62,000 bases of DNA from Adiantum capillus-veneris (lineage: Eukaryota; Streptophyta; Polypodiopsida; Polypodiales; Pteridaceae), in contig CM043961.1 in the NCBI GenBank assembly GCA_014529385.2, forward strand, positions 14,832,978 to 14,894,977, written 5' to 3'. Below are positions 1 through 13,300 of the stretch, one piece after another; positions within the stretch are counted from its first letter, which is position 1, and every line of letters begins with the position of its first letter. Made by a program: the position numbers and the translations under genes. The notes under the pieces were generated by a model. The model searched no databases. It saw nothing but the letters and a program-made list of their open reading frames with translations, and had not been told where the DNA came from.

Positions 1-1057
1 AGCTGAGTAATCAACCACCATGATGCTGTCTTTTAAGAGAAGAGGTTGAATTTTGTGGTTTTTTTGATAGATATGGGTAATTTGGAGGAGGAAAAATGAG
101 ACTAGGTGGTCAATTTTGGAATGGAATTGTGTGTGGGAGGTATGAGTTCACCATGGTTTCTCTTATTCTTCAAGGTTGAGGAGAAGGTGAGTAGGGTGCA
201 GAGAGGAGTGGTGAGAAAGGTGGGGATGATGAGCGGAGAAGTGTGTGTGAAAGAGGAAAATGATAAAGTGGAAGAGAGAGTGTGGCTGCATAGCATGGGA
301 AAACTGGGGTCCACTAATAAAATCATAGCTCACATCTCATAGCTCAAAAAAATATGAAAAAATTTGAGACAAAAGTTCAGCCCACGAGCTGCAACTTTTG
401 TTTGTATCACCTTTTCAAATTCGGAGAGCAAGTGAACTTTAAAAATTCAGCAAAACCGACCATTTTTTTCCACTGCACAAGGTCCTTGTGGGGTCCTTCT
501 TTGGATGATTCTTTTGAATACCTCCAAGAGTGAGCCCTCCATAGTGCATGTATGCATGCCACCTACCCTTGACCTTATTTGGTGGGTCTATAATTGAAGA
601 TATTGTTGAGATCATGATATAAGTGAATAGTACAACTAAGAAAATCAAATATTGAGGGGTCTAGAAATATGTACATGTCAAATATAAATAATATAAGTGG
701 AAAAAATATAAAGGGGTCAAAAGAAATGTCTCTCATTATGAGGCTACCATAAAAAGATAAATATTTTTGGTGTTCTAATGTTTTAGAAAAAAAAAACAAA
801 ATAGATGTAGGAAGGAGAAAATCACAATAGTGAAAAAATATACACATAAATAAAACTAGTTTTTTTGGATTTTTGTTGGGGTGGAGTTACACCAGATATA
901 AGAGAAGCTTACATGAAAATATTTTTATATGGAATAAAGAGTATGAAAAATGGTAAGAAAAATTGTGGTAGTGGTGAGGCAATGTACAGAGCATAAATAA
1001 CACACACCTAGGTAGAAATATTTAAATAAATACCAAAATAATTATGAAAAATGGATC
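1..1057. other. AT-rich spacer without recognisable gene
   Basis: No reading frame here has a recognisable domain or convincing coding character. The stretch is AT-rich with short homopolymer runs. The satellite motif that fills the following 14 kb first becomes clear at about 1058, so this is the left flank of the array. Confidence 0.5.
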
Positions 1058-2252
1058 TTAACACCCAAATATTGTTAATATAATGACATAGAGTGAAAAA
1101 GTGGTGAATCTTGAGACAAAACCACTCATGCTACTAGCAATAATAGCTTGGAAAAGTGGTGGACTTTGAACGTAAACCCCCCATGTTTCAATAGAGTTAG
1201 CTTTGATAAATGGTGGAGCATCGTTCTCTCCATGTTTCAACGGAGCATAGCTTGGACAAGTGGTGGACCTTTGTTTCTCTCTATGTTTCAATAGAGTTAG
1301 CTTGGACAAGTGGTGGACCTTGGAACTAAAACCCCATGTAAAACCTATCATGGTCACTCTAAGTGGTAAGAAAGAATAACCTTTAAGATGTAGCCTTATA
1401 GGTTGGGCAAGTAGTGGACCTTAACACCCACATATTCTTAATATAATGACATAGAGTGAAAAAGTGGTGAATCTTGAGACCAAACCACTCATGCTACTAG
1501 CGATAATAGGTTGGACAAGTGGTGGACCTTGAGACCAAACCACTCATGCTACTACCAATAATAGCTTTGACAAGTGTTGGACCTTGAATGTAAACCCCTC
1601 ATCTACGAAATATCATGGGTTTAATGTTTTTCGATGGAGCCTAGCATCTTCGAGACATGGTGCAGCTTGCTTCTCGTCATGTTTCAATGGAGCCTATCTT
1701 GAACAAATGGTGGAGCATCCTTCTCCCCATGTTTCAATGGAGCCTAGCTTGGACAAGTGGTGAACCTTTGCTTCTCTCTATGTTTCAATAGAGTTAGCTT
1801 GGACAAGTGTTGGAGCTTAGAACCAAACCCCCATGTAAAACCTATCATGGTCACTCCAAGTGGTGAGAAAGAATAACCTTTAAGATATAGCTTTATAGGT
1901 TAGACAAGTGGTGGACCTGAACACCCAGATATTGTTAATATATTGACATAGAGTGAAAAAGTGGTGAATCTTGAGACCAAACCACTCATGCTACTAGGGA
2001 TAATAGGTTGGACAAGTGGTGGACCTTGAATATAAACCCCCCATCTACGAAATATCGTGGGTTTAACGTATTGAGATGGAGCCTAGCATCTTGGAGATAT
2101 AGTGCACCTTGCTTCTCTTCATGTTTCAATAGAGCCTATCTTGGACAAATGGTACAGCATCCTTCTCTCCATGTTTAAATGGACTCTACCTTGGACAAGT
2201 GGTGGACCTTTGTTTCTCTCTATGTTTCAATAGAGTTAGCTTGGACAAGTGG
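1058..2252 (+). repeat. Satellite array, segment 1
   Basis: Tandem copies of a complex satellite. The hallmark subunit is TTGGACAAGTGGTGGACCTT, recurring about every 50 bp with variable filler such as 'tctctctatgtttcaatag'. A second landmark, GACATAGAGTG, marks each monomer once (1085, 1448, 1945). The spacings of 363 and 497 bp show unequal monomers. The segment ends exactly where a fold-back element begins at 2253. Confidence 0.9.
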
Positions 2253-3476
2253 CATTAGAAAATTTCGTAGGTCATTTGGAGGGCCTTGTAAGAAATTGTA
2301 TTTCTCTCTCTAGAAACTTTTTATAAAATGCACTTGCACCTTGTGAGTACGTCCAAAAGGACAACTTGACACTCTAAAAAGTAGATTTATATTCCCAATC
2401 ATCCTTGACAATGGTCACTTTTTTATTTAATGCGAGCGTCTTTTTCAGGAGGCAGGTGCGGCGCATTCAATGCAGCTTACGTTATCACTAAAAGTTGAAA
2501 AGTCACAAACTATCAAAATATGATAGATTTTGAGGCTTTTGACACCACCAATGCGTCCCGAATGCCGAAATACCCTAAAAACGAATGTCTACTTGTTTCA
2601 TTTCGACAACCGGAGAGGCAAAAAATGTCAAAAAACCCCAAAAAATGGGCTTTTTACTTAAGTTCGCGAGGAGGCATTTCTAAATTCTAGAATGCCCCTT
2701 TGCGCGCCGTTAGTACAAAGCTTCTTTTAGTGATTTTTGGACACTTATCTTTCCAGAAAGCCCCTTTTTAGAGGTTTTTGGACATTTTCTTCTCAAAAAG
2801 CTCCCTAAAAAGAGCAAAAAGGGGCTTTTTACTAACGGCGCGCGAGGAGGCATACCAAAATTCTAGAATGCCCCTCTGCGCGTCGTTAGTACAAAGCTTC
2901 TTTTAGTGATTTTTGGACACTTATCTTTCCAGAAAGCCCCTTTTTAGAGGTTTTTGGACATTTTCCTCTCAAAAAGCTCCCTAAAAAGAGGAAAAAGGGG
3001 CTTTTTACTAACGGCGCGCGAGGAGGCATTACAAAATTTTGGAATGGCCCCTTGCGCGCCGTTAGTAAAATGTTCTTTTAGGGCTTTTTGATATTTTTTT
3101 GCCTCTTTAGATGTCTGAGCGAGGCAATTGGACATACATTTCTAAGAGATATGTGCGTTCCGGACGCATTGACAATATCAAAAGTTTCAAAATCTTCCAC
3201 CACTTGATAGTTTTGTGACTTTTTGAGTTCTAGTGATGACGTAGCCCGTATCAAATGCACCGCATCTACCTTCTGAAAAAGGTGCTCGCATTAAATGAAA
3301 GAGAGTGCTCGTCTTCAAGGACCACTAGATTATTAAATGAGGAGAGGGACACCTTTTATATTTTTGTTAATATCAATCTATTTTTCTACGTAACGTAGGC
3401 TCTTCTCTCATTAGAGGAGTTTATTTTCCTCTCTCTTCCAAAAGGCCCTTCAAAAGACCTCTGAAATCTCCTAATG
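2253..3476. mobile_element. Fold-back DNA element, copy 1 (1224 bp)
   Basis: The element starts CATTAGAAAATTTCG and its right end read in reverse is CATTAGGAGATTTCAG. The two arms (about 2253-2650 and 3066-3476) are inverted copies of each other over roughly 400 bp. They include matching segments around 'tttaatgcgagc' and 'atgcgtcc'. The centre holds about three ~177 bp units, each with an ACTAACGGCGCG...CGCGCCGTTAGT hairpin. There is no transposase frame, so it is non-autonomous. The flanking satellite reads continuously across it (…aagtgg | tggacctt…), so no target-site duplication is evident. A 90%+ similar copy lies at 6149-7373. The superfamily is not assigned. Confidence 0.85.
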
Positions 3477-4337
3477 TGGACCTTGGAAACAAACCCCAAC
3501 GTAAAACCTATCATGGTCACTCCAAGTGGTGAGAAAGAACAACCTTTAAGATATAGCCTTATAGGTTGGACAAGTGGTGGACCTTAACACCCATATATTC
3601 TTAATATAATGACATAGAGCGAAAACGTGGTGAATCTTGAGACAAAACCACTCATGCTACTATCGGTAATAGCTTGGAGAAGTGGTGGACCTTGAACGTA
3701 AACCCCCCATGTTTCAATAGAGTTAGCTTCGACAAATGGTGGAGCATCCTTCTCTCCATGTTTCAATGGAGCATAGCTTGGACAAGTGGTGGACCTTTGT
3801 TTCTCTCTATGTTTCAATAGAGTTAGGTTGGACAAATGGTGCACCTTGGAACCAAACCCCCATGTAAAACCTATCATGGTCACTCCAAGTGGTATGAAAG
3901 AATAACCTTTAAGATGTAGCCTTATAGGTTGGGCAATTGGTGGACCTTAACACCCACATATTCTTAATGAAAGTGGTGAATCTTGAGACCAAACCACTCA
4001 GGCTACTAGAAATATTAGCTTGGACAAGTGGTGGACCTTGAATGGAAACCCCTCATCTACGAAATATCGTGGGTTTAATGTATTTCGATGGAGCCTAGCA
4101 TTTTGGAGACATGGTGTAGCTCGCTTCTCGTCATGTTTCAATGGAGGCTATCTTGGACAAATGGTGGAGCATCTTTCTCTCCATGTTTCAATGGAGCCTA
4201 GCTTGGACAAGTGGTGGACCTTTGCTTCTCTCTCTATTTCAATAGAGTTACCTTGGACAAGTGGTGGAGCTTAGAACCAATCCCCGATGTAAAACCTATC
4301 ATGGTCACTCCAAGTGGTAAAAAAAAATAACCTTTAA
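3477..4337 (+). repeat. Satellite array, segment 2
   Basis: This continues the array in the same orientation after the fold-back element. It holds a short-class monomer beginning near 3610 and part of another. It ends with the TTAA (4334-4337) that is duplicated on the far side of the next inserted element. Confidence 0.9.
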
Positions 4338-5676
4338 CACTAGGTTGGTAATGGGACACTTTTATGTCCTGGGACACTTTTATGTCCTGTTAAGTGACCA
4401 TTTTCCTTGGATTATGTCAAGAGTTTCAAAATGGATTTTGAGGTTCTATCTATCTAGAAAGTTGTCTCATGAGATGAAAAAAACTTGACATTTTTTTGGA
4501 ATATCAATTCCATCTTTAACCTTGTCCTTGCACAACATTTCACAACCTAAACTGTGTAAAAAAACGGGTCCTGTTTTTGTCTTTTTTCAACTTTTTGCAA
4601 CTATACCACTCTAGAATTCATTTTTGTGAGGTCTATAATGCTAGAGAACTATCTTTAGTAGGCCTCAACATGTCCTGATGCTTCTAGGGAGAAATAAATA
4701 TTAAAGTTGTAAGTTATGACCAAATTACAAAAATTATCAAATCCTGTTTTTTAGCCAATTTTAGCCCTTCTATGATTTTTTTGGTGGATTTCATGATATC
4801 CAAATGTATTTTTTATTTTCTCTGTCGCATATCGTAAGATAAAGCTAATATTCCTTGAGTTTTGGGGCACCTAATCCCCTATTTTGCATAGTATACAGCG
4901 ATGGTTGATTTTTTCAATTATAGAAGAAAACGAAACATTCTAGTATATCAAGTATAGCTTTTTCAATATTGTTAGTTTCTTGTGACAACTACATGCATTT
5001 TGTAGGTAGTAACCATATCTAGTCATAAGGATCAAATTTGGCTAGATATTCAATAGTTTCTATGGGATTCTACAACTCATAATGTTGAACCCAGTTTTTT
5101 CATGTTTGCTGTATTTAGCACTTCATCTTTGTCCCCAAGATTCCCCTTGGTAAGAGATGTATTATTCTTTTGACATGCTCCATGGCTCCTTATGAGCCTA
5201 AAGGACAATAGGGAACTAAGAAAACATGCATATATTATTTGTATTCAGCGTGGCTATATAAACTTTGATGATAGGTTTGCAGAATGGTAAAAATTCAACT
5301 TTTTTGTACCTATTTCTTTTGGAAAAACAAAAAATAGTGAGTGAGAAGCAATCATATGTTCTGATCACCAACCCATTGAAGTTAACTAGGGAATTTATCT
5401 CAAGTCCTACAAAAATCCCTAATCTAATTTTTATGCAACAAAACGTAAGAAATTACTGTTTAAATGAAAATGCACTAGTCCATCAACTTTGGAGGCTTGG
5501 TGTGACCAAAACATGAGAAATTTTACAAGTTTCTTATTTTTTCCATGTGTAGTAGGCCTTGAACTATAACCTCATGAAAGGAAGTTACAAAATGAGTGGA
5601 TCTACTATGGTTTTGGAGGTTTTATTCAAAACCCTGAAAGGACACTTTTATGTCCTGTTAGGTTACCAACCTAGTG
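4338..5676. mobile_element. TTAA-flanked non-autonomous DNA element, copy 1 (1339 bp)
   Basis: The terminal inverted repeats are CACTAGGTTGGTAA (left) and TTACCAACCTAGTG (right). TTAA flanks both sides (4334-4337 and 5677-5680), and removing the element plus one TTAA restores the satellite sequence aacct-ttaa-gatatag. Just inside the termini are copies of GGACACTTTTATGTCC, two on the left and one on the right, plausible transposase-binding repeats. The interior is AT-rich. The longest open frame (5265-5516) is not preserved in the third copy and is probably not a gene. The CACTA start recalls En/Spm elements, but those make 3-bp duplications. TTAA is typical of piggyBac, whose termini differ, so the class is uncertain. 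Confidence 0.85.
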
Positions 5677-6148
5677 TTAAGATATAGCCTTATAGGTTGG
5701 ACAAGTGGTGGACCTTACCACCCACATATTCTTAATATAATGACATAGAGTGGAAAAGTGGTGAATCTTGAAACAAAACCACTCATGCTACTAGCGATAA
5801 TAGCTTGGACAAGTGGTGGCCCTTGAATGTAAACCCCCCATGTACAAAATATCGTGGGTTTAAGGTATTTTGATGGAGCCTAGCATCTTAGAGACATGGT
5901 GCATCTTGCTTCTCTTCATTTTTCGATGGAGCCTATCTTGGACAAATGGTTGAGCATCCCTCTCTCCATGTTTCAATGGACCCTAGCTTGGACAAGTGGT
6001 GGACCTCTGCTTCTCTCTATGATTCAATAGAGTTAGCTTGGACAAGTGGTGGACCTTGGAACCAAACCCCCATGTAAAACCTATCATGGTCACTCCAAGT
6101 GGAGAGAAAGAATAACCTTTAAGATATAGCCTTATAGGTTGGACAAGT
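5677..6148 (+). repeat. Satellite array, segment 3
   Basis: About one monomer of the ~441 bp satellite between two inserted elements. It starts with the TTAA duplication and ends …ggttggacaagt immediately before the second fold-back element. Confidence 0.9.
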
Positions 6149-7373
6149 CAATAGAAAATTTCGTAGGTCATTTGGAGGGCCTTGTAAGAAATTGTATTTC
6201 TCTCTCTAGAAACTTTTTATAAAATGCACTTGCACCTTGTGAGTACGTCCAAAAGGACAACCAGACACTCTAAAAAGTAGATTTATATTCCCAATCGTCC
6301 TTGAAAACGGTCACTTTTTTATTTAATGCGAGCGTCTTTTTCAAGAGGCAGGTGCGGCGCATTCAATGCAGCTTACGTCATCACTAAAAGTTGAAAAGTC
6401 ACAAACTGTCAAATAGTGATAGATATTGAGGCTTTTGACACCACCAATGCGTCCGGAACGCCAAAATACCTTAAAAACGAATGTCTACTTGCCTCATTCC
6501 GACAACCGGAGAGGCAAAAAATGTCAAAAAACCCCAAAAAATGGGCTTTTTACTTAAGGCATGCGAGGAGGCATTTCTAAATTCTAGAATGCCCCTTTGC
6601 GCGCCGTTAGTACAAAGCTCCTTTTAGTGATTTTTGGACACTTATCTTTCTAGAAAGCCCCTTTTTAGAGGTTTTTGAACATTTTCCTCTCAAAAAGCTC
6701 CCTAAAAAGAGGAAAAAGGGGCTTTTTACTAACGGCGCGCGAGGAGGCATTCCAAAATTCTAGAATGCCCCTCTGCGCGTCGTTAGTACAAAGATCCTTT
6801 TAGTGATTTTTGGACACTTATCTTTCCAGAAAGCCCCTTTTTAGAGGTTTTTGAACATTTTCCTCTCAAAAAGCTCCCTAAAAAGAGGAAAAAATGGCTT
6901 TTTACTAACGGCGCGCGAGGAGGCATTACAAAATTTTGGAACGGCCCCTCACGCGCCGTTAGTAAAATGTTCCTTTAGGGGTTTTTGACATTTTTTTGCC
7001 TCTTTGGATGTCTGAGCGAGGCAATTGGACATTCATTTCTAGGAGATATGTGCGTTCCGGACGCATTGACAATATCCAAAGTTTCAAAATCTTCCACCAC
7101 TTGATAGTTTTGTGACTTTTTGAGTTCTAGTGATGACGTATCCCGTATCAAATGCACCGCATTTACCTTCTGAAAAAGGTGCTCGCATTAAATGAAAGAG
7201 AGTGCTCGTCTTCAAGGACCACTAGATTATTAAATGAGGAGAGGGACACCTTTTATATTTTTGTTAATATCAATCTATTTTTCTACGTAACGTAGGCTCT
7301 TCTCTCATTGGAGGAGCTTATTTTCCTCTCTCTTCCAAAAGCCCCTTCAAAAGACCTCCGAAATCTCCTAATG
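6149..7373. mobile_element. Fold-back DNA element, copy 2 (1225 bp)
   Basis: It has the same structure and orientation as the element at 2253-3476: CAATAGAAAATTTCG at the left, CATTAGGAGATTTCGG read inward from the right, arms of about 400 bp, and internal hairpin units rich in GCGCGC. Flanks read …ttggacaagt | ggtggacctt…, an exact restoration of the satellite with no target duplication. The insertion point differs by two bases from copy 1 and lies in a different subunit, so the copies are independent insertions. No transposase gene is present. Confidence 0.85.
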
Positions 7374-10300
7374 GGTGGACCTTAACACCCATATATTCTT
7401 AATATAATGACATAGAGTGAAAAAGTGGTGAATCTTGAGACAAAACCACTCATGCTACTACCGATAATAGCTTGGACATAGTGGTGGACCTTGAACGTAA
7501 ACCCCCCATGTTTTAATAGAGTTAGCTTCGCCAAATGGTGGAGCATCCTTCTCTCCAAGTTTCAATGGAACCTAGCTTGGACAAGTGGTGGACCTTTGTT
7601 TTTCTCTATATTTCAATAGAGTTAGCTTGGACAAGTGGTGGACCTTGGAACCAAACCCCCATATAAAACCTATCATGGTCACTCCAAGTGGTACGAAAGA
7701 ATAACCTTTAAGATGTAGCCTTATAGGTTGGACAAGTGGTGGACCTTAACACCCACATATTCTTAATAATGACATAGAGTGGAACAATGGTGAATCTTAA
7801 GACCAAACCACTCAGCCCACTACCAATAATTTCTTGGAAAACTGTTGGACCTTGAATGTAAACCCATCATCTATGAAATATCGTGGGTTTAATGTTTTTC
7901 GATGACGCCTAGCATCTTGGAGACATGGTGCAGCTTGATTCTCGTCATGTTTCAATGGAGCCTATCTTGGACAAATGGTGGAGCATCCTTCTCCCCATGT
8001 TTCAATGGAGCCTAGCTTGGACAAGTGGTGAACCTTTGCTTCTCTCTATGTTTCAATAGAGTTAGCTTGGACAAGTGGTGGACCTTAGAACCAAACTCCC
8101 ATGTAAAACCTATTATGGTCATTCCAAGTTGAGAGAAGGAATAACCTTTAAGATATAGCTTTATAGGTTCGAAAGTGGTGGACCTGAACACCCAGATATT
8201 CTTAATATAATGACATAGAGTTGAAAAGTGGTGAATCTTGAGACCAAACCACTCATGCTACTAGCGATAATAGGTTGGACAAGTGGTGGACCTTGAATGT
8301 AAACCCCCCATCTACGAAATATTGTGGGTTTAAGGTATTTAGATGGAGCTTAGCATCTTGGAGACATGGTGCACCTTGATTCTCTTCATGTTTCAATGGA
8401 TCCTATCTTGGACAAATGGTGGAGCATCCTTCTCTCCATGTTTCAATGGACCCTAGCTTGGACAAGTGGTGGACCTTTGCTTCTCTCTATGTTTCAATAG
8501 AGTTAGCTTGGACAAGTGGTGGACCTTGGAACCAAACCCCAACGTAAAACCTATCATGGTCACTCCAAGTGGTGAGAAAGAACAACCTTTAAGATATAGC
8601 CTTATAGGTTGGACAAGTGGTGGACCTCAACACCCAGATATTCTTAATATAATGACATAGGGTGAAAAAGTGGTGAATCTTGAAACAAAACCACTCATGC
8701 TACTAGTGATAATAGCTTAGACAAGTGGTGGACTATGAACGTAAACCCCCCATGTTTCAATAGAGTTAGCTTCAACAAATGGTGGAGCATCCTTTTCTCC
8801 ATATTTCAATGGAGCCTAGCTTGGACAACTGGTGGACCTTTGCTTCTCTCTATGAGAAAAATACAATTAGCTTTGATAAGTGGTGGACCATGGAACCAAA
8901 CCCCCATGTGAAACATATCATGGTCATTGCAAGTGGTGACAAGGAATACCCTTTAAGATATACCCCTATAGGTTGGATAGGTGGTCAACCTTAACACCCT
9001 GATCTTCTTAATATAATGACATAGAGTGGAAAAGTGGTGAATCTTGAGACCAAACCACTCATGCTACTAGGGACAATAGCTTGGACAAGTGGTTGACCTT
9101 GAATTGAAACCCCACATGTAAAAAATATCGTGGGTTTAAGGTATTTCAATGGATCCTAGCATCTTGGAGACATGGTGTAGCTTGCTTCTCTTCATGTTTC
9201 AATGAAGCCTATCTTCAACAAATGGTGACTCATCCTTCTCTCCATGTTTCAATGGAGCCTAGCTTGGACAAATGTTAAACCTCTCTTCTCTCTATGTTTC
9301 CATAGAGTTAGCTTGGACAAGTTGTGGACCTTGGAACCAAACACCCATGTAAAACATATCATAGTCATTCCAAGTGGTGAGAAAGAATACCCTTTTAGAT
9401 ATAGCGTTATAGGTTGGACAAGTGGTCGACCTTAAAACCATGATGTTCTTAATATAATGACATAGAGTGGAAAAGTGGTGAATCTTGAGACCAAACCACT
9501 CATGCTACTAAGGACAATAGTTTGGACAATTGGTGGACCGTGAATATAAACCCCCCATGTAAGAAATATCGTGGGTTTAAGGTATTTCAATAGAGCATAG
9601 CATCTTGGAGAAATGGTGCAGCTTGTTTCTCTTCATGTTTCAATGGATCCTATCTTGGACAAATGGTGGAGCATCCTTATCTACATGTTTCAATGGAGCC
9701 TAGCTTGGACAAGTGGTGGACCTTTTCTTCTCTCTATCTTTCAACAGAGTTAGCTTGGACAAGTGGTGGACCTTGGAAGCAAACCCTCATGTAAAACCTA
9801 TCATGGTCACTCCAAGTGGTCAGAAAGAATAACCATTAAGATATAGTCTTATAGGTTGGACAAGTGGTGGACCTTAACACCCAGATATTCTTTATTTAAT
9901 GACATAGAGTGGAAAAGTGGTGAATCTTGAGAGCAAACCACTCATGGTACTAGCGATAATAGGTTGGACAAGTTGTTGATCTTGAATGTAAACTCCCCAT
10001 GTACAAAATAACGTGGGTTAATGTATTTCGATGGCGGCTAGCATCTTGATGACATGGTGCAGCTTGCTTCTCTTCATGTTTCAATGGACTCTATCTTGGA
10101 CAACTGGTGGAGCATCCTTCTCTCCATGTTTCAATGGACCCTAGCTTGGACAAGTGGTGGACCGTTGCTTCTCTCTATGTTTCAATAGAGTTAGCTTGGA
10201 CAAGTGGTGGACCTTGGAACAGAACCCCCATGTAAAACCTATCATGGTCACTCCAAGTGGTGAGAAAGAATAACCCTTAAGATATAGCCTTATAGATTGG

Positions 10301-13300
10301 ACAAGTGATGGACCTTAACACCCAATATTCTTAATATAATGACATAGAGTGAAAAAGTGGTGAATCTTGAGACCAAACCACTCATGCTACTAGAGTTAAT
10401 AGGTTGGACAAGTGGTGGACCTTGAATGTAAACCTTCCATGTTTCAATAGAGTTAGCTTCGACAAATGGTGGAGCATCCTTCTCTCCATGTTTCAATGGA
10501 GCCTAGCTTGGACAAGTGGTGGACCTTTGCTTCTCTCTATGAGAAGAATAAAGTTAGCTTGGATAAGTGGTGGACCTTGGAACCAAACCCCCATGTAAAA
10601 CATATCATAGACATTTCAAGTGGTGAGAAAGAATACCCTTTAAGATATACCCTTATAGGTTGGACAAGTGGTCGACCTTAACACCGAGATCTTATTAATA
10701 TGATGACATAGAGTGGAAAAGTGGTGAATATTGAGACCAAAGCACTCATGCCAATATGGATAATAGCTTGGACAAGTGGCAGACATTGACGTTAAACCCC
10801 ACATGTAAAAGATATCGTGGGTTTAAGGTATTGCAATGGATCCTAGCATCTTGGATACATGATACAGCTTGCTTCTTTTCATGTTTCAATGAAGCCTATC
10901 TTCCATCAATGGGGGATCATCCTTCTCTAAATGTCTCAATGGAGCCTAGCTTGGACAAGTGGTGGACCTTTGCTTCTCTCTATGTTTCCATAGAGTTAGC
11001 TTGGACAACTGGTGGACCTTGGAACCAAACCCCCATGTAAAACATATCATGGTCATTCCAAGTGGTGAGAAATAATAACCCTTAAGATCTAGCCTTATAG
11101 GTTGGACAAGTGGTCGACCTTAAAACCTAGATCTTCTTAATATAATGACATAGAGTGGAAAAGTGGTGAATCTTGAGACCAAACCACTCAAGCTACTAAG
11201 GATAATAGGTTGGACAAGTGGTGGACCTCAAATGTAAACCCCCCAAGTACAAAATATCATGGGTTTAAGGTATTTCAATGGAGCCTAGCATCTTGGCGAC
11301 ATGGTGCAGCTTGCTTCTTTTCATGTTTCAATGGAGCCTATCTTGGACAAATGGTGGAGCATCCTTCTCTCCATGTTTCAATGGACCCTAGGTTGGACAA
11401 GTGGTGCTTTCCTTCTCTCTATGTTTCAATAGAGTTAGCTTGGACAAGTGGTGGACCTTGGAACCAAACCCCCATGTAAAACCTATCATGGTCATTCCAA
11501 GTGGTGAGAAAGAATACCCATTAAGATATAGCTTTATAGGTTGGACAAGTGGTGGACCTTAACACCCAGATATTCTTAATATAATGACATAGAGTGGAAA
11601 AGTGGTGAATCTTGAGACCAAACCACTCATGCTACTAGAGATAATAGGTTGGACAAGTGGTGGACCTTGAATGTAAACCCCCCATGTACGAAATATCATG
11701 GGTTTAAAGTATTTCAATGGAGCCTAGTATCTTGGAGACATGGTGTGGCTTGCTTCTCTTCATGTTTCAATGGAGCGTATCTTGGAAAAATGTTGGAGCA
11801 TCCTTCTCTCCATGTTTCAATGGACCCTAGCTTCGACAAGTGGTGGATCTTTGCTTCTCTCTATGTTTCAATAGAGTTAGCTTGGACAAGTGGTGGACCT
11901 TGGAACCAAACCCCCATGTAAAACCTATCATGGTCACTCGAAGTGGTGAGAAAGAATAACCCTTAAGATATAGCCTTATAGGTTGGACAAGTGGTGGACC
12001 TTAACACCCAGATATTCTTAATATAATGACATAGAGTGAAAAAGTGGTGAATCTTGAGACCGAACCACTCATGCTACTAGCGTTAATAGGTTGGACAAGT
12101 GGTGGACCTTGAATGTAAACCCCCCATCTATGAAATGGTGGAGTTAGCGTCGACAAATGGAGTTAGCTTTGACAAATGGTGGAGCATCCTTCTGTCTATG
12201 TTTCAATGGAGCCTAGCTTGGACAAGTGGTGGACCTTTGTTTCTCTCTATGTTTCAATAGAGTTAGCTTGGACAAGCGGTGGACCTTGGAACCAAACCCC
12301 CATGTAAAACATATCATGGACATTTCAAGTGGTGTGAAAGAATACCCTTTAAGATATACCCTTATAGGTTGGACAAGTGGTCGACCTTAACACCCAGATC
12401 TTCTTAACGTAATGACATAGAGTGGAAAATTGGTGAATCTTGAGACCAAACCACTCATGGTACTAGAGATAATAGGTTGGACAAGTGGTGGACCTTGAAT
12501 GTAATCCCCCCATGTACAAAATATCGTGGGTTTTAGGTATTTCAATGGATCTTAGCATCTTGGAGACATGGTGCAGCTTGCGTCTCTTCATGTTTCAATG
12601 CAGCCTATCTTGGACAAATGGTGGATCATCCTTCTCTCCATGTTTCAATGGACCCTAGGTTGGACAAGTGGTGCTTTCCTTCTCTCTATGTTTCAATAGA
12701 GTTAGCTTGGACAAGTGGTGGACCTTGGAACCAAACCCCCATGTAAAACCTATCATGGTCATTCCAAGTGGTGAGAAAGAATACCCTTTAAGATATAGCC
12801 TTATAGGTTGGACAAGTGGTGGACCTTAACATCCAGATCTTTTTAATATAATGACATAGAGTGGAAAAGTGGTGAATCTTGAGACCAAACCACTCATGCT
12901 ACTTGTGATAATAGGTTGGACAAGTGGTGGACCTTGAGTTTAAACCCCCCATGTACGAAGTATCAAGGATTTAGGATATTTCAATGGAGCCTAGCATTTT
13001 GGAGACATGGTGCAGCTTGCTTCTCGTCATGTTTCAATCGAACGTGGCTTGGACAAATGGTGGAACATCCTTCTCTCCATGTTTCAATTGAGCCTAGCTT
13101 GGACAAGTGGTGGACCTTGGAACCAGCCCCTATGTAAAACCTATCATGTGCATTGCAAGTGGTGGTAAATAATACCATTTAAGATATATTCTTATAGGTT
13201 GGACAAGTGGTGGACCTTAACACCCAGATCTTCTTAATATAATGACATAGAGTGGAAAAGTGGTGAATCTTGAGACCAAACCACTCATGCTACTAGGGAT

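Noticed and set aside
5265-5516. 83-codon frame inside the TTAA element, also present at 25284-25535 on the other strand
   Set aside because: It is shared only because the copies are recent. In the third copy (56161-57499) indels change the frame, so it is not maintained as a protein.
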